A stretch of 40,711 nt of DNA from Mesorhizobium sp. WSM4311 (lineage in GTDB: Bacteria > Pseudomonadota > Alphaproteobacteria > Rhizobiales > Rhizobiaceae): contig NZ_NSFV01000024.1 of assembly GCF_002295115.1 (NCBI RefSeq), positions 1-40,711 on the forward strand. Direction: 5' to 3'. Below the pieces are notes generated by a model. The model was given only the letters and a program-made list of their open reading frames with translations, did not search any database and was not told the DNA's origin. The first letter of the stretch is position 1, and the number at the start of each line of letters is the position of its first letter. Positions 31,287-40,277 of this stretch are shown here, in pieces. Made by a program: the position numbers and the translations under genes.

Positions 31287-31840
31287 CCGGGAAATTCACC
31301 GGCCTGGCGATTGCGGCGGTGATCGCGGCCCTCGCTTTGGTCAATGTCGCGCTCTACGATACGCCTGTCGACATCACACCTGTGGCCTCCGGCAAGGGGC
31401 ACGATGGCGGCCCAACCTCGGTGGCGGGATCGCTGCAATTTCCCGAAGCCGGCGATTTCAGCGAGACGTTCCAGCGCCCGCTGTTCACGCCGACACGCCG
31501 GAAATTCGTGCCCCCGCCGGTCGCGCCGCCTCCGGTGGAGGTTGCCGTTGCGCCGGTCGAGCCGGCGCCGGCGCCACCACCACCCGAAGCCCCACCGGCC
31601 GTCGCCCCATCGCTGCTGGGCATCAGCATTCACGGCGGCGCCGCGAAGGCGCTGCTGCGCGTCGCCGGCAGCAAAGCCGCGGTCTGGTATGGCAGTGGCG
31701 ACACTGTTGACGGCTGGAGGGTGTCGGCGATCGACAAGGATCAGGCCGTGCTGGAGCGGGATGGCAAGCTGGCGCGCATCCCGCTTTATCCGCCATGGAA
31801 GAATGCGCCGCCGTCACTCCCGAGCGAACCGCAACTATGA
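31283..31840 (+). CDS. GspC/PilP-like inner-membrane protein of the type II secretion system
   Basis: A 185-residue protein has a membrane helix (about 5-24), the segment FSETFQRPLFTPTRRKF typical of rhizobial genes labelled GspN, a proline-rich linker (about 73-108) and a C-terminal beta domain (about 110-175, SLLGISIHGGAAKALLRV then VDGWRVSAIDKDQAVLERDGKLARI) like the homology region of GspC or PilP. That domain normally contacts the N0 domain of the secretin. There is no PDZ domain and no separate gspC in the cluster, so this gene probably fills that role. It overlaps both neighbours by four bases. Confidence 0.7.
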   Translation: MTGKFTGLAIAAVIAALALVNVALYDTPVDITPVASGKGHDGGPTSVAGSLQFPEAGDFSETFQRPLFTPTRRKFVPPPVAPPPVEVAVAPVEPAPAPPPPEAPPAVAPSLLGISIHGGAAKALLRVAGSKAAVWYGSGDTVDGWRVSAIDKDQAVLERDGKLARIPLYPPWKNAPPSLPSEPQL

Positions 31841-32763
31841 GCGACCGCGCTCCCCATGACAGGGCGGGCACCAGCTCGCGGGATGAAAGCGCCCGCAGCG
31901 GCTTCTCGCTGGTTGCCGTGCTGGTGTTCATGCTGATCGTCTCGGCGATCGTCGTCCCCTTTGCCGTGACGGCCAAAACACGGTTGATGATCGCCAACAG
32001 CGAGGTCGAACAGGAGCGCCTGTCGCTGCTGGCCGAAGGCCTCGGCAATGTGGTCGCGAGCATGTTGACCGGCACCTCCGGCCGGCAACAGTTTCCGCTG
32101 GATTCCACGCCGGCATCATGCCGGTCGGCAGGGTTCAGTTTCGCCGTGCGCGTCCAGGATCATGGCGGGCTGATCGATCTCAATGCCGCGGATGACCGCC
32201 TGCTGGAGCTCGGCTTCGCGGCGCTCGGCTTCGAGCAGCGGGCGTCGACCGAACTGGCCAAGGCCGCGCTCCGGTTTCGCGACAACGCCAAGCTGTTCGC
32301 CGACCTGCCGCGGTCGAGAAGCGCCGTCGGGCCGCCCGAGGACAAGCAGGCGCCGTTCGAATCCGTATCCGAACTGCAGGAGTTTTCGGCACTGTCGTCG
32401 ATACCCCTGCGGACCTTGAATGGCGTTTTCACGGTCAACTCGAAGCGTGGCACGATCAGCGCCGACCGCGCGCCAGACCGTCTGCGCGCCACCCTTGCCG
32501 GTGGCTCCAGTGCTTCGGTCGTTCAGGCGGTGGCCGATGCGTCCGCCTATACGGTCGAAGTGGTGGTGAGGCGGGACGGCTCCGGCATCGCGGGCGAGGC
32601 CGGGTTCATCATCGAAAAATCTCCGACAGGCGCGGCATTCTCGCGCGTCTCCCGGAGCCCGGCCGCCGAAGCCGGCGCATTGCCGCCGGTCGCCGGCATC
32701 GCCGGCTGCGAGGTGCTTTTCGGCAATGAGGCGGCGCAGATCCTGCGGGGGTGGAGCTCATGA
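31837..32763 (+). CDS. gspK: Type II secretion minor pseudopilin GspK
   Basis: A 308-residue large minor pseudopilin caps the pseudopilus tip together with GspI and GspJ. The leader ends ARSG with processing before FSLVAVLVF (F23). Like other GspK proteins it lacks the Glu at +5 (A27 here). The helical insertion domain contains a helix-hairpin-helix-like stretch DLNAADDRLLELGFAALG (about 115-132), typical of GspK. The ATG at 31837 overlaps the previous stop; an in-frame extension to 31795 is rejected because it would lie inside the upstream gene. Confidence 0.85.
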   Translation: MSDRAPHDRAGTSSRDESARSGFSLVAVLVFMLIVSAIVVPFAVTAKTRLMIANSEVEQERLSLLAEGLGNVVASMLTGTSGRQQFPLDSTPASCRSAGFSFAVRVQDHGGLIDLNAADDRLLELGFAALGFEQRASTELAKAALRFRDNAKLFADLPRSRSAVGPPEDKQAPFESVSELQEFSALSSIPLRTLNGVFTVNSKRGTISADRAPDRLRATLAGGSSASVVQAVADASAYTVEVVVRRDGSGIAGEAGFIIEKSPTGAAFSRVSRSPAAEAGALPPVAGIAGCEVLFGNEAAQILRGWSS

Positions 32764-34403
32764 ACGCTGCCGTCCAGACGAAGGGGATCGAGGCGTTTCT
32801 CGCCTTTCTCGAGGGCGAGAAAGTGCTGACCGCGCATGCCGCCCAACGCGCCTTGGGGGCATCGCGAACTTCGGGACATCCGTTCGATACGGTGATGACG
32901 GAACTTGGGCTGATCGGCGAGCAGGAGCTTGCCAGCAGCCTCAGCCGCTACCTCGACGCACCGATGCCGGTCGAGATCCCCGAACAGGTCAGCCCCGAAA
33001 TGCTGGCAAGCGTGCCGCTGGCCTATCTCAGGGAAAACGCCATCCTGCCGCTGCAGATGGACGCCGAACGGCTTGTCGTCGCCGTGGCGGATCCTTTCTC
33101 TTCGGCCACCATCGATGCACTGGCCTTCCACTATGAGCGGACCCTGGCGCTGCGCATCTTGCCAAGGCGCCTGATCGCCGAATGCATCGACCGCATCGAG
33201 CAATCAGCGCTGGCTGCCGTTTCGAATGGCGGCAGCAACGGTGAAATCCTGGATTTCGGCCCTGACGACCTCGAGCGCTTGAAGGATTTTGCCCGTGAGG
33301 CGCCGATCGTGCGCTTCGTCGCCGAGACCATCCATAAGGCGGTCGATGCGAGAGCCACCGACATCCACATCGAGCCGCTCGAGGACCATGTCCGCATCCG
33401 CTTCAGGCATGACGGCATGCTGTCCACCGTCGACACCGCGTCGATCGCGATGCTGTCCGGTATCTCCACCCGCATCAAGATCCTGTCGCGGCTCAACATC
33501 GCCGAACGGCGCCTGCCGCAGGACGGGCGCATGCGTATTGCCGTGCGCGGCCGCGACGTCGACCTGCGCGTCTCGGTCATTCCGTCCATTCACGGCGAGG
33601 CCATCGTACTGCGCATTCTCGATCGCGCCGGCGTCGAACTGAAGCTGGAGAAGCTTGGCTTCGATGGTGCCGCGCAGGCCAAGATCCGCAACATGTCGCA
33701 AGCGGCCAATGGCATCGTGCTGATCACCGGGCCGACCGGCAGCGGCAAGACGACGACGCTCTATTCGATCCTGGCCGAGCGTTCGCGGCCGGACGTCAAG
33801 ATTTTCACCGTTGAGGATCCGGTCGAGTACCGCATGGCCGGCATCACCCAGTTGCAGGTCAATCCCGCGATCGACCTCGACTTCGCCGCTGCCTTGCGCT
33901 CGATCCTGCGCCAGGATCCCGACATCATCCTGCTCGGGGAGATTCGTGATCGCGAAACGGCGCAGGTCGCGGTCCAGGCGGCCTTGACCGGCCATCTCGT
34001 GTTCTCGACACTGCACACCAACAGTGCCGCAGGCGCGCTGACGCGGCTGCGCGACATGGGCATCGACGGCTATCTGCTCGGCGCGACGATCCGCGGCGTC
34101 ATCGCGCAGCGGCTGTTGCGCCGTATCTGCCCGACCTGCCGGGGCGCGGAGCAGATCGGACCGGCCTGCCGCACCTGCAACGGCTCCGGCTACAGCGGGC
34201 GCACGGTGACCTATGAAATGCTGCAGGTGTCACCGCGCATTGCCGAGCTTATCGATCAGGGCGCCGGCGAAATGGAGATCGGCCGCATTGCCGCCGAGGA
34301 CGACCTCGTGCCGATGTCGGTCCATGCAACCGCGCTTGCCCGATCGCAGGTCACCACGATGGACGAGGTCCGCCGTGTCATCGATCTCGCGGGAGGTGAC
34401 TGA
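32760..34403 (+). CDS. gspE: Type II secretion ATPase GspE
   Basis: The hexameric cytoplasmic ATPase drives pseudopilus assembly. The 547-residue protein has an N1/N2 region (about 1-150), then the ATPase core: Walker A GPTGSGKT (324-331), Asp box FTVEDPVEY (349-357), Walker B DIILLGEIRDRET (388-400), His box LVFSTLHTN (413-421) and a tetracysteine zinc motif with C457, C460, C470 and C473. All catalytic parts are intact, so the system should be powered. The ATG at 32760 overlaps the gspK stop and follows GTGGAG. It overlaps gspF by one base. Confidence 0.93.
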   Translation: MNAAVQTKGIEAFLAFLEGEKVLTAHAAQRALGASRTSGHPFDTVMTELGLIGEQELASSLSRYLDAPMPVEIPEQVSPEMLASVPLAYLRENAILPLQMDAERLVVAVADPFSSATIDALAFHYERTLALRILPRRLIAECIDRIEQSALAAVSNGGSNGEILDFGPDDLERLKDFAREAPIVRFVAETIHKAVDARATDIHIEPLEDHVRIRFRHDGMLSTVDTASIAMLSGISTRIKILSRLNIAERRLPQDGRMRIAVRGRDVDLRVSVIPSIHGEAIVLRILDRAGVELKLEKLGFDGAAQAKIRNMSQAANGIVLITGPTGSGKTTTLYSILAERSRPDVKIFTVEDPVEYRMAGITQLQVNPAIDLDFAAALRSILRQDPDIILLGEIRDRETAQVAVQAALTGHLVFSTLHTNSAAGALTRLRDMGIDGYLLGATIRGVIAQRLLRRICPTCRGAEQIGPACRTCNGSGYSGRTVTYEMLQVSPRIAELIDQGAGEMEIGRIAAEDDLVPMSVHATALARSQVTTMDEVRRVIDLAGGD

Positions 34404-35620
34404 TGCCGGCCTTCGCCTATCGCGCCTACCTGGCCGACGGCTCGACGGAGGCCGGCGTTCTCGATGCGTCGACCAAACAGGACGCCGCCCGCAAATTGGC
34501 GCAGCAAGGCCGCCGCTCCTACCATCTTGCGCCGGTGAACAGCGAAAGGCCGCAGCTTCGCCTGCCGGGGCGCAGCGCGCTGACGCTGACCCGCAGGGTC
34601 GACCTCAGCCGACTGTTTTCCGAGCTTGCGGTGTTGCTGAACGCCGGTTTCACGGTCGACCGCGCCTTGGGCGCGGTCATTTCCGGCGAAGCCAACCGGC
34701 AGCGGCGCCAGCAACTGCAATCGGTGCTCGACCTGACGACCGGCGGCCGGCCGATCGCCGAAGCCTTTGCCGCTCTGCCGGGCATCACCCCGGACGTTGC
34801 CGCCTTGCTTGCCAGCGGCGAGCGCAGCGGCAAGATGGCCTTTATCTGCCAGCGGCTGGCGGACACGTTCGAGGCGACGGCCAAGCGCCGCGCCGCGATC
34901 ATCGAGGCGCTCGCCTATCCGGCCTTCCTGCTCCTGGTCATGAGCGGCGCGCTGGTCATTCTGGCAACGGTCCTGGTGCCGGCGCTGGAGCCGATCTTCG
35001 AGGGCTCATCGGCCCCCAAGCCGTTCACCATGACCATGCTTTCCGCCTTCGGCACGGTGTTCCGCGACTACCCCTTCATTTTCCCGCTGGCTGCGATGCT
35101 TGGCCTGCTTTGTTATCTCCTGCTGTCCCGTTCCGCCGGCGCCAGAAGACAGCTTTCGCGCTGGCTGTTGAAGATCCCGCTGATCGGCGCGCTGGTCAGG
35201 GACGCCGTGATCGCGCGCTATCTCGAAACGCTTGCGCTGCTGCTCGGCAATGGCGTGGCGATGACCGAGGCGCTTGGCCTTGCCGCCAATGTTTCCAGGC
35301 AGAGTTCGCTGGCGGCAAGCTTTGCATCGATCGAAGACAATGTCGCCAATGGCGCCCGCCTGCACGGCGCGATCGTCAAGGCAGGGATTTTCGATCACGC
35401 GACAATGTCGCTGGTCTCCCTTGGCGAAGAGGCCAATGCGCTTCCCGTGGTGCTGGATCGCGCCGCCAGGATGCTTCAGCTGACGCTGACGCGGCGGATC
35501 GACACCGTGCTGAAGCTGTTGACGCCGGCGCTGACGATTTCGCTCGGTTTTCTCGTCGGCAGCCTGGTCATTTCGGTGATGACGACGATCCTCAGCATCA
35601 ACGATCTGGCGCTGCAATGA
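34403..35620 (+). CDS. gspF: Type II secretion inner-membrane platform protein GspF
   Basis: A 405-residue polytopic protein has an N-terminal AYRAYLADGSTEAGVLDAST domain, two repeated T2SSF cytoplasmic domains (about 68-190 and 270-390) and three membrane helices (about 170-193, 224-242 and 373-398). The first repeat has LFSELAVLLNAGFTVDRAL and the second YLETLALLLGNGVAMTEAL, the hallmark duplicated motif. GspF is the rotor-like centre of the platform on which GspE acts. Start and stop overlap both neighbours (TGATG and ATGA). Confidence 0.93.
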   Translation: MPAFAYRAYLADGSTEAGVLDASTKQDAARKLAQQGRRSYHLAPVNSERPQLRLPGRSALTLTRRVDLSRLFSELAVLLNAGFTVDRALGAVISGEANRQRRQQLQSVLDLTTGGRPIAEAFAALPGITPDVAALLASGERSGKMAFICQRLADTFEATAKRRAAIIEALAYPAFLLLVMSGALVILATVLVPALEPIFEGSSAPKPFTMTMLSAFGTVFRDYPFIFPLAAMLGLLCYLLLSRSAGARRQLSRWLLKIPLIGALVRDAVIARYLETLALLLGNGVAMTEALGLAANVSRQSSLAASFASIEDNVANGARLHGAIVKAGIFDHATMSLVSLGEEANALPVVLDRAARMLQLTLTRRIDTVLKLLTPALTISLGFLVGSLVISVMTTILSINDLALQ

Positions 35621-36090
35621 CCGCCGCTTCCGGAGCCGACGCACCGGCGGACGCAACGGCGGGGTTCACGCTGGTCGAGATGCTGGTGGTGCTGGCCATC
35701 ATGGCGCTTGTCGCGGCCATCGCCGCACCGGGGCTGGTCAGCCACTATCGCACCAGGAGCCTGGAGACGGTGGCCGGCGAGATCACCATGCGGCTGCGCC
35801 TGTCGCGCACATCGGCCATCGCCACCGCCCGGCCGAAGCAGGTCCTTGTCGATCTGGGTAGCCGTTTCATCCGTTTCGGCGAACGAGACAGCCTGGCCTT
35901 GCCGGACGATGTCAAAATGACCGTCATCACCGGCCGCGAGACTGTCGTCGCCGACCGGCAGACGGTGCTGACCTTCCTTCCCGACGGCCGCGCTTCCGGC
36001 ATGGACATCACGCTGCAGCAAAAAGGCCGGACGGCGCGCATCGCGGTCAACTGGCTGACAGGGCTTCCGACATGGCGAACCCTGCCGTGA
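35617..36090 (+). CDS. gspH: Type II secretion minor pseudopilin GspH
   Basis: A 157-residue type IV-pilin-like protein. The leader is cleaved at ATAG before FTLVEMLVVLAIMAL (G16/F17) and keeps E21 at +5. The C-terminal domain (about 45-150) contains LRLSRTSAIATARP and TVLTFLPDGRASG, the beta segment typical of GspH. It joins GspI, GspJ and GspK in the tip complex. It overlaps gspF by four bases and gspI by nineteen. Confidence 0.88.
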   Translation: MTAASGADAPADATAGFTLVEMLVVLAIMALVAAIAAPGLVSHYRTRSLETVAGEITMRLRLSRTSAIATARPKQVLVDLGSRFIRFGERDSLALPDDVKMTVITGRETVVADRQTVLTFLPDGRASGMDITLQQKGRTARIAVNWLTGLPTWRTLP

Positions 36091-36446
36091 CCGGGTCATT
36101 GCCCCAACCGTTATCCGAAGATGGATTCTCGATCCTGGAGATGATCGTCGCCATGACGATCCTGGCGCTCGTGCTGGGCATCGCCAGCCAGTCGATCGTG
36201 CTGGCCAGCCGCAGCATTGCCGCGGCCAAGCGCCAGGTCGAAGCCGCCAGAACGGTTCGCATGATGCTGGCCGACTACCAGGCCCGGGCACAAACCGCGG
36301 CGCAACCCGGCTGGACCCTGAAGACCCGCACGATAGACGTCGCGAAAGCGAAGGTGACCGCTGTTCTCATCGAGAAGCCGGGCGGCGCGTTTCCAAGCGG
36401 GTCGTTTCTGACCTTTGTGCCGGCGCAAGGCCCGGCCGCGCCATGA
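36072..36446 (+). CDS. gspI: Type II secretion minor pseudopilin GspI
   Basis: A 124-residue small pseudopilin is processed at SEDG before FSILEMIVAMTILALV (G18/F19) with E23 at +5, followed by ASRSIAAAKRQVEAARTVRMML. Length, hydrophobic pattern and position between gspH and gspJ match GspI, which nucleates the tip. The start lies 19 bases inside gspH, so translation is coupled. Confidence 0.83.
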   Translation: MANPAVTGSLPQPLSEDGFSILEMIVAMTILALVLGIASQSIVLASRSIAAAKRQVEAARTVRMMLADYQARAQTAAQPGWTLKTRTIDVAKAKVTAVLIEKPGGAFPSGSFLTFVPAQGPAAP

Positions 36447-37162
36447 GTTGGCCGCTCTCCCGCACTCGGACGAAGGCCCGCGCCGTTCGCCGTCATCTTG
36501 CGGGTGCTGCTTCATTGGGCGTCGATGCGCATCCGCAACCCTCTGCACCGGTGGCGGGTTTTGCGCTCATCGATGTGTTGGTGGGGTTGGCGCTGATCGG
36601 CGTCATCACATCGCTGATGGTGGTCTTTCTCGGCCAGGCCCGAACGATGATGCGCATCGAAAAGGCAACCGAGTTCCAGATGGAGGCCGATGCCGCATCG
36701 CGGTTCCTCGAAACGGCGATAAGCCATGCCGAGCCTTTGCCCCTGTCGAAATCGTCGCCGGACCAGGTGCTCTATCTCGGCGGCGATGCTGCCCGGATCG
36801 AGTTCAATGCCGTTCAGGCGATCGGTTTCAAATCCTCCGCATTGCGCGAGATTACCGTGTCGCTTGGCGACGGAGGCCAGACGGGACCCGCCCTGGCCAT
36901 CGTCCAGAAAACGCGGCGCGGCGGCAAACCCGGCGCAGCGGTGCCCGGCGAACCGGTGCGGCTGATCGGCGGCGTGAGTGCCATGAAATTCGAATATCTC
37001 GACAACGCGCTGGCGCCGCCATCGTGGCTGCCGGGCTGGAATGCGCCGCGGCGACTGCCCGCCGCCGTGCGCTTCACCCTTTCGGTGGTACGCGATGGCG
37101 CGGCCTATTCATCGCGAGGGTTTGCCCGCCTCGATCTGGCCGGCCCCCCTCGCACGAATTGA
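36443..37162 (+). CDS. gspJ: Type II secretion minor pseudopilin GspJ
   Basis: A 239-residue pseudopilin with the prepilin site at PVAG before FALIDVLVGLALIG. The +5 residue is Asp (D44), not the usual Glu. The leader from the ATG at 36443 is 39 residues, unusually long; a TTG within it would give a 15-residue leader, but the ATG overlaps the gspI stop as elsewhere in this operon. The C-terminal part (about 70-230) contains the beta domain with LIGGVSAMKFEYLD typical of GspJ. It is the last gene of the plus arm, ending 21 bases from the convergent gspG. Confidence 0.83.
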   Translation: MSWPLSRTRTKARAVRRHLAGAASLGVDAHPQPSAPVAGFALIDVLVGLALIGVITSLMVVFLGQARTMMRIEKATEFQMEADAASRFLETAISHAEPLPLSKSSPDQVLYLGGDAARIEFNAVQAIGFKSSALREITVSLGDGGQTGPALAIVQKTRRGGKPGAAVPGEPVRLIGGVSAMKFEYLDNALAPPSWLPGWNAPRRLPAAVRFTLSVVRDGAAYSSRGFARLDLAGPPRTN

Positions 37163-37183
37163 GCGCGCTCTCTCCGGCCGCCG

Positions 37184-37654
37184 TCAGTTGGTGACGTCCT
37201 GATCCTCGCCGGTGCCGTCGGGCTTGCCGTCCTTGCCGAGGCTGCGGATGACCACGCCATTGGCATCGGCCTTCACTTCGTATGAGTAGGGCCTGCCCCA
37301 TGGATCCTTAAGGCCGGTGCTTCCCTTGAGATAGGGCCCGTTCCAGCGCGTTTCACCGGCCGGCTGCGCGACCAGTGCGTTGAGCCCCTCTTCGTCGGTC
37401 GGGTATTTCGCATTGTCGACATAGTAGAGTTCGAGCGCGCTTTCGATGTTGCGGATCTGCGCCTTGGCCGCATTGGTCCTGGCCGCGCCGAGATAGCGCA
37501 GCACCTGTGGCGCCGCCAGCGTGGCGATCAGCGCGATGATGGCCAGCACGACCAGAAGCTCGACCAGGGTGAAGCCGCTTTCGCGATCGTCGCGAGCACG
37601 GCCTTTTGTTTCGGAGGATTGAAGGTTTTCGGAGGGTTGAAGAAAGCGCATCAT
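37184..37654 (-). CDS. gspG: Type II secretion major pseudopilin GspG
   Basis: The 156-residue major pseudopilin builds the periplasmic piston. Its leader is cleaved at RESG before FTLVELLVVLAII (G27/F28) with E32 at +5. The C-terminal domain has ALELYYVDNAKYPTDEEGLNALV and WNGPYLKG, then DPWGRPYSYE, the GspG hallmark that includes the calcium-binding loop. Two adjacent ATGs (37654 and 37651) are possible; the first overlaps the prepilin peptidase stop. It is the last gene of the minus arm after gspD and the peptidase, an unusual separation from the other pseudopilins. Confidence 0.93.
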   Translation of the reverse strand: MMRFLQPSENLQSSETKGRARDDRESGFTLVELLVVLAIIALIATLAAPQVLRYLGAARTNAAKAQIRNIESALELYYVDNAKYPTDEEGLNALVAQPAGETRWNGPYLKGSTGLKDPWGRPYSYEVKADANGVVIRSLGKDGKPDGTGEDQDVTN

Positions 37655-38148
37655 CAGAGCAGTCCCATGTCTAGACCTGCAAATTGCTCCAGCGCCCAGC
37701 TTGCGCCGAGGCCGATGGCGATGAACGGACCGAAGGCGACGCGGGCCCGCGCTGCCGCCGGCCCTGTCGCGACCACCTGTCCGCCGACGAACAGCAAAGC
37801 GCTGGCGCTGGCGATGAACAGCAGCACCGGCAACAGCAGCGGACTGATCCAGCACGAAGCGGCCGCCAGCATCTTGACGTCGCCGAGGCCGAGGCCGATC
37901 CGGCCGGTCATCAGGAAATGGCCGCGCCGCAGCAGCCAGGCAGCCGCGAAAGTCGCGGCGGCGAAGAGGATCTGCACCGGCACCCCCTCGGCGTCCGCCG
38001 CCAGCTGATAAGAAAGGCCGATGCCGGCGAGCGCCAGGTTGAGCCCGTCCGGAATGATCTGCCGGCGGAAATCGGTGATCGAAATGGCGGCGAGAACGGC
38101 CGCCAGGGCGACCGTGGCGGCAAGCACGAGAGAGGGGTGCGTAGCCAT
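37654..38148 (-). CDS. gspO: Prepilin peptidase, A24 domain only (GspO-type)
   Basis: A 164-residue aspartic protease of the inner membrane cleaves the leaders of GspG, H, I, J and K. The two catalytic aspartates are D26 in SITDFRRQIIPD and D90 in GLGLGDVKM. About six hydrophobic segments are seen. The N-terminal cytoplasmic methyltransferase domain of classical PilD/GspO, with its cysteines, is absent, as in CpaA-type enzymes, so pseudopilins may be cleaved but not N-methylated by it. The ATG at 38148 is used; a TTG at 38154 would overlap the gspD stop. It lies directly downstream of gspD. Confidence 0.88.
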   Translation of the reverse strand: MATHPSLVLAATVALAAVLAAISITDFRRQIIPDGLNLALAGIGLSYQLAADAEGVPVQILFAAATFAAAWLLRRGHFLMTGRIGLGLGDVKMLAAASCWISPLLLPVLLFIASASALLFVGGQVVATGPAAARARVAFGPFIAIGLGASWALEQFAGLDMGLL

Positions 38149-38150
38149 CG

Positions 38151-40277
38151 TCAATATGCCAGCCTCTTCAGATCCTGCTGCAGCTTGGTGCCGCCGCGCC
38201 GTTTCTGGATCGGCGTCTGCAGGCTGATCTTGCCGCGGAATTCGTCGGTCACCTCGCGGGCTTCATTGATGTCGCGCACGACATGCGGCCGGATGAAGAT
38301 GATCAATTCGGTCCGCCGGATGGTGTCGTTCTTTTGCTTGAAAGCATTGCCGAAAATCGGGATGTCGCCGAGGATCGGCACCTGGCTGCGGTCGACACTG
38401 TTGTTCTGCTGGATGAGGCCGCCCAGCGCCAGGCTCTCGCCGTCATTGACCAGCACGCGCGTCTGGATCTTGCGCTGCTGGATGGTTGGCGAGTCGATAT
38501 CGGAACTGTCCGTCTTGGTGACGTTGCTGACCTCCTGCTGGATGTCGAGCATGACCCTGCCGGCATTGTTGATGCGCGGGGTCACCGTCAGGATGACGCC
38601 GGTATCCTTCATCTGGACCGAGTTGATGATCGGCGCGCTGCCATTGCCGGTGTCCTGCGACTGCTGGGTCAGGATCGGCACCTGGTCGCCGACCTGCAAG
38701 ATCGCCTTCTGGTTGTTGAGCGCCATGATGGTGGGCGCCGAAATGACGTTGACGTCGGTGATCTTGGAAAGTGCGCTGAGCGTCACCTGGATGTTGTCGG
38801 TTGCATAGCTCCAGTTGAAGCCGGGCAGGGTGGCCGCCGCGGCGGCCTTGGCCACGTCGGTCACGGAGACCTTGGTGCCGCCATTCTCGAAGAACCAGCG
38901 CAGGCCGTATTTCAGGTCGTCGTTGAGCGTGACCTCGGCGATCACCGCTTCCAGCATGACTTGCGTCGGCAGCACGTCGACCTTGGTCAGGATCTGCTCG
39001 ATGCGCTGGTAGTCGCGCGCCGTGGTCTGGATCAGCAGCGCATTGTTCTCGACATCGGCGACGACAGTGGCATGGGCGGGCGCCTCGTTGTCCTGCTGGG
39101 GCAGCGAGGGCGAGGGCCCGGTCAGCGGCGCCGGCGTGACGCCGTCCGACTGCATGGCGATCGGCGTCTGGTCGGGCGATACGTTCGAGCCGCCCGATTG
39201 GCCTTCTGTCTTCACCGTGGTGCCGAGAACCGAACTCAGCACCGATGCCAGTTCCTTGGCCGGCCGGTTCTGGATCTGGTAGACGAAGAGCTGGCTTTCA
39301 TTGGTCTCGGCCAGCCTGTCGAGCTTGTTGATCCAGGTCGCGGCGCGCGCCAGATAGGCCGGGCGCGAGGTGATCACCAGCACCGAATTCAGCCTGTCAT
39401 TGGGGATGAACTGGATGAGCTTGGCGCCCGGACCGTCCTTGGTGCCGAAGATCGAATCGAGTTCGGCGGCGACCGCTTCCGGCTTGGAGGTCTTCAAGGG
39501 ATGCAGCGCCACCGACATGCCGCGCATCCAGTCGACATCGAACACCGAAACCGCCTCCCGGATGGCATTGAGGTCGCTGTCGCTGCCGGCGACGGTGATG
39601 ATGTTGCGGGTGGAATCGACGCGCAGCACCGAGCCCTGGCGGGTGATCGGTTCCAGAATGGTCTTCATCTCGTCGGCGGCGATGAATTGCAGCTGCAGCA
39701 CCTGCACCTTGACGCCGGGGCCGGACGGCGAGGTCGACGGCACGCTGACCGGCGGCGTGCTGGCCATGATCTCCGACAGCGGCACGATCTGGTAGGTGCC
39801 GCCGCGGCTGGTGATGCCGGCGGCGTTCACCGCCAGCGCCGATTGCAGGATATCGACCAGCGCATCCTGCGACACCGGCTGCGAGGTCTGCAGCGTCACC
39901 GTGCCCTGCACGCGCGGGTCGACGATGTAGTTGAGGTGCAGCGCATCCCCCAGCACCGCCTTGGCCGCGTCGGCGATCGGCGCATTGACCAGATTGAGCT
40001 CGAACTTGCCGGATCCATCGCCAGTCACTTTGGTGACCGGGGCGCCCGACGAGACGAACTGGCCGGTGCCCTGATATTGCGCGCCGTTGAACCGCTGTGC
40101 CGCGTTCGACGCCGAAGTGACGGCGGCAGGCCCGCTATAGCCCGCCCGCAGGGGCGAGTTCTTGGCGTGCAGGCTGTCGATGGTCTCGGTGAAGAAGTCC
40201 TTGCCTGGCGCGGAGGTGCAGCCGGCAACAGCCAGCAGCGTGAACAACACGACGCAACGACTCGGCTTGCTCGACAT
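38151..40277 (-). CDS. gspD: Type II secretion outer-membrane secretin GspD
   Basis: The 708-residue secretin forms the outer-membrane channel. A signal peptide with lipobox (LLAVAGC, C20) predicts a lipoprotein that may reach the outer membrane without a pilotin. N0 is at about 90-160 (FELNLVNAPIADAAKAVLGD), N1 to N3 at about 185-430, with a Ser/Pro/Gln-rich insertion near 355-405 in N3, and the secretin barrel at about 440-690 (VPILTQQSQDTG then LALGGLIQQNNSVDRSQVPILGDIPI). The C-terminal S-domain is short or missing, consistent with self-targeting. It heads the minus arm; no clear promoter was found upstream. Confidence 0.94.
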   Translation of the reverse strand: MSSKPSRCVVLFTLLAVAGCTSAPGKDFFTETIDSLHAKNSPLRAGYSGPAAVTSASNAAQRFNGAQYQGTGQFVSSGAPVTKVTGDGSGKFELNLVNAPIADAAKAVLGDALHLNYIVDPRVQGTVTLQTSQPVSQDALVDILQSALAVNAAGITSRGGTYQIVPLSEIMASTPPVSVPSTSPSGPGVKVQVLQLQFIAADEMKTILEPITRQGSVLRVDSTRNIITVAGSDSDLNAIREAVSVFDVDWMRGMSVALHPLKTSKPEAVAAELDSIFGTKDGPGAKLIQFIPNDRLNSVLVITSRPAYLARAATWINKLDRLAETNESQLFVYQIQNRPAKELASVLSSVLGTTVKTEGQSGGSNVSPDQTPIAMQSDGVTPAPLTGPSPSLPQQDNEAPAHATVVADVENNALLIQTTARDYQRIEQILTKVDVLPTQVMLEAVIAEVTLNDDLKYGLRWFFENGGTKVSVTDVAKAAAAATLPGFNWSYATDNIQVTLSALSKITDVNVISAPTIMALNNQKAILQVGDQVPILTQQSQDTGNGSAPIINSVQMKDTGVILTVTPRINNAGRVMLDIQQEVSNVTKTDSSDIDSPTIQQRKIQTRVLVNDGESLALGGLIQQNNSVDRSQVPILGDIPIFGNAFKQKNDTIRRTELIIFIRPHVVRDINEAREVTDEFRGKISLQTPIQKRRGGTKLQQDLKRLAY

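Noticed and set aside
34213..36090. 625-residue frame over gspF and gspH
   Set aside because: Out-of-frame through gspF; only the GspH end is real, starting at 35617.
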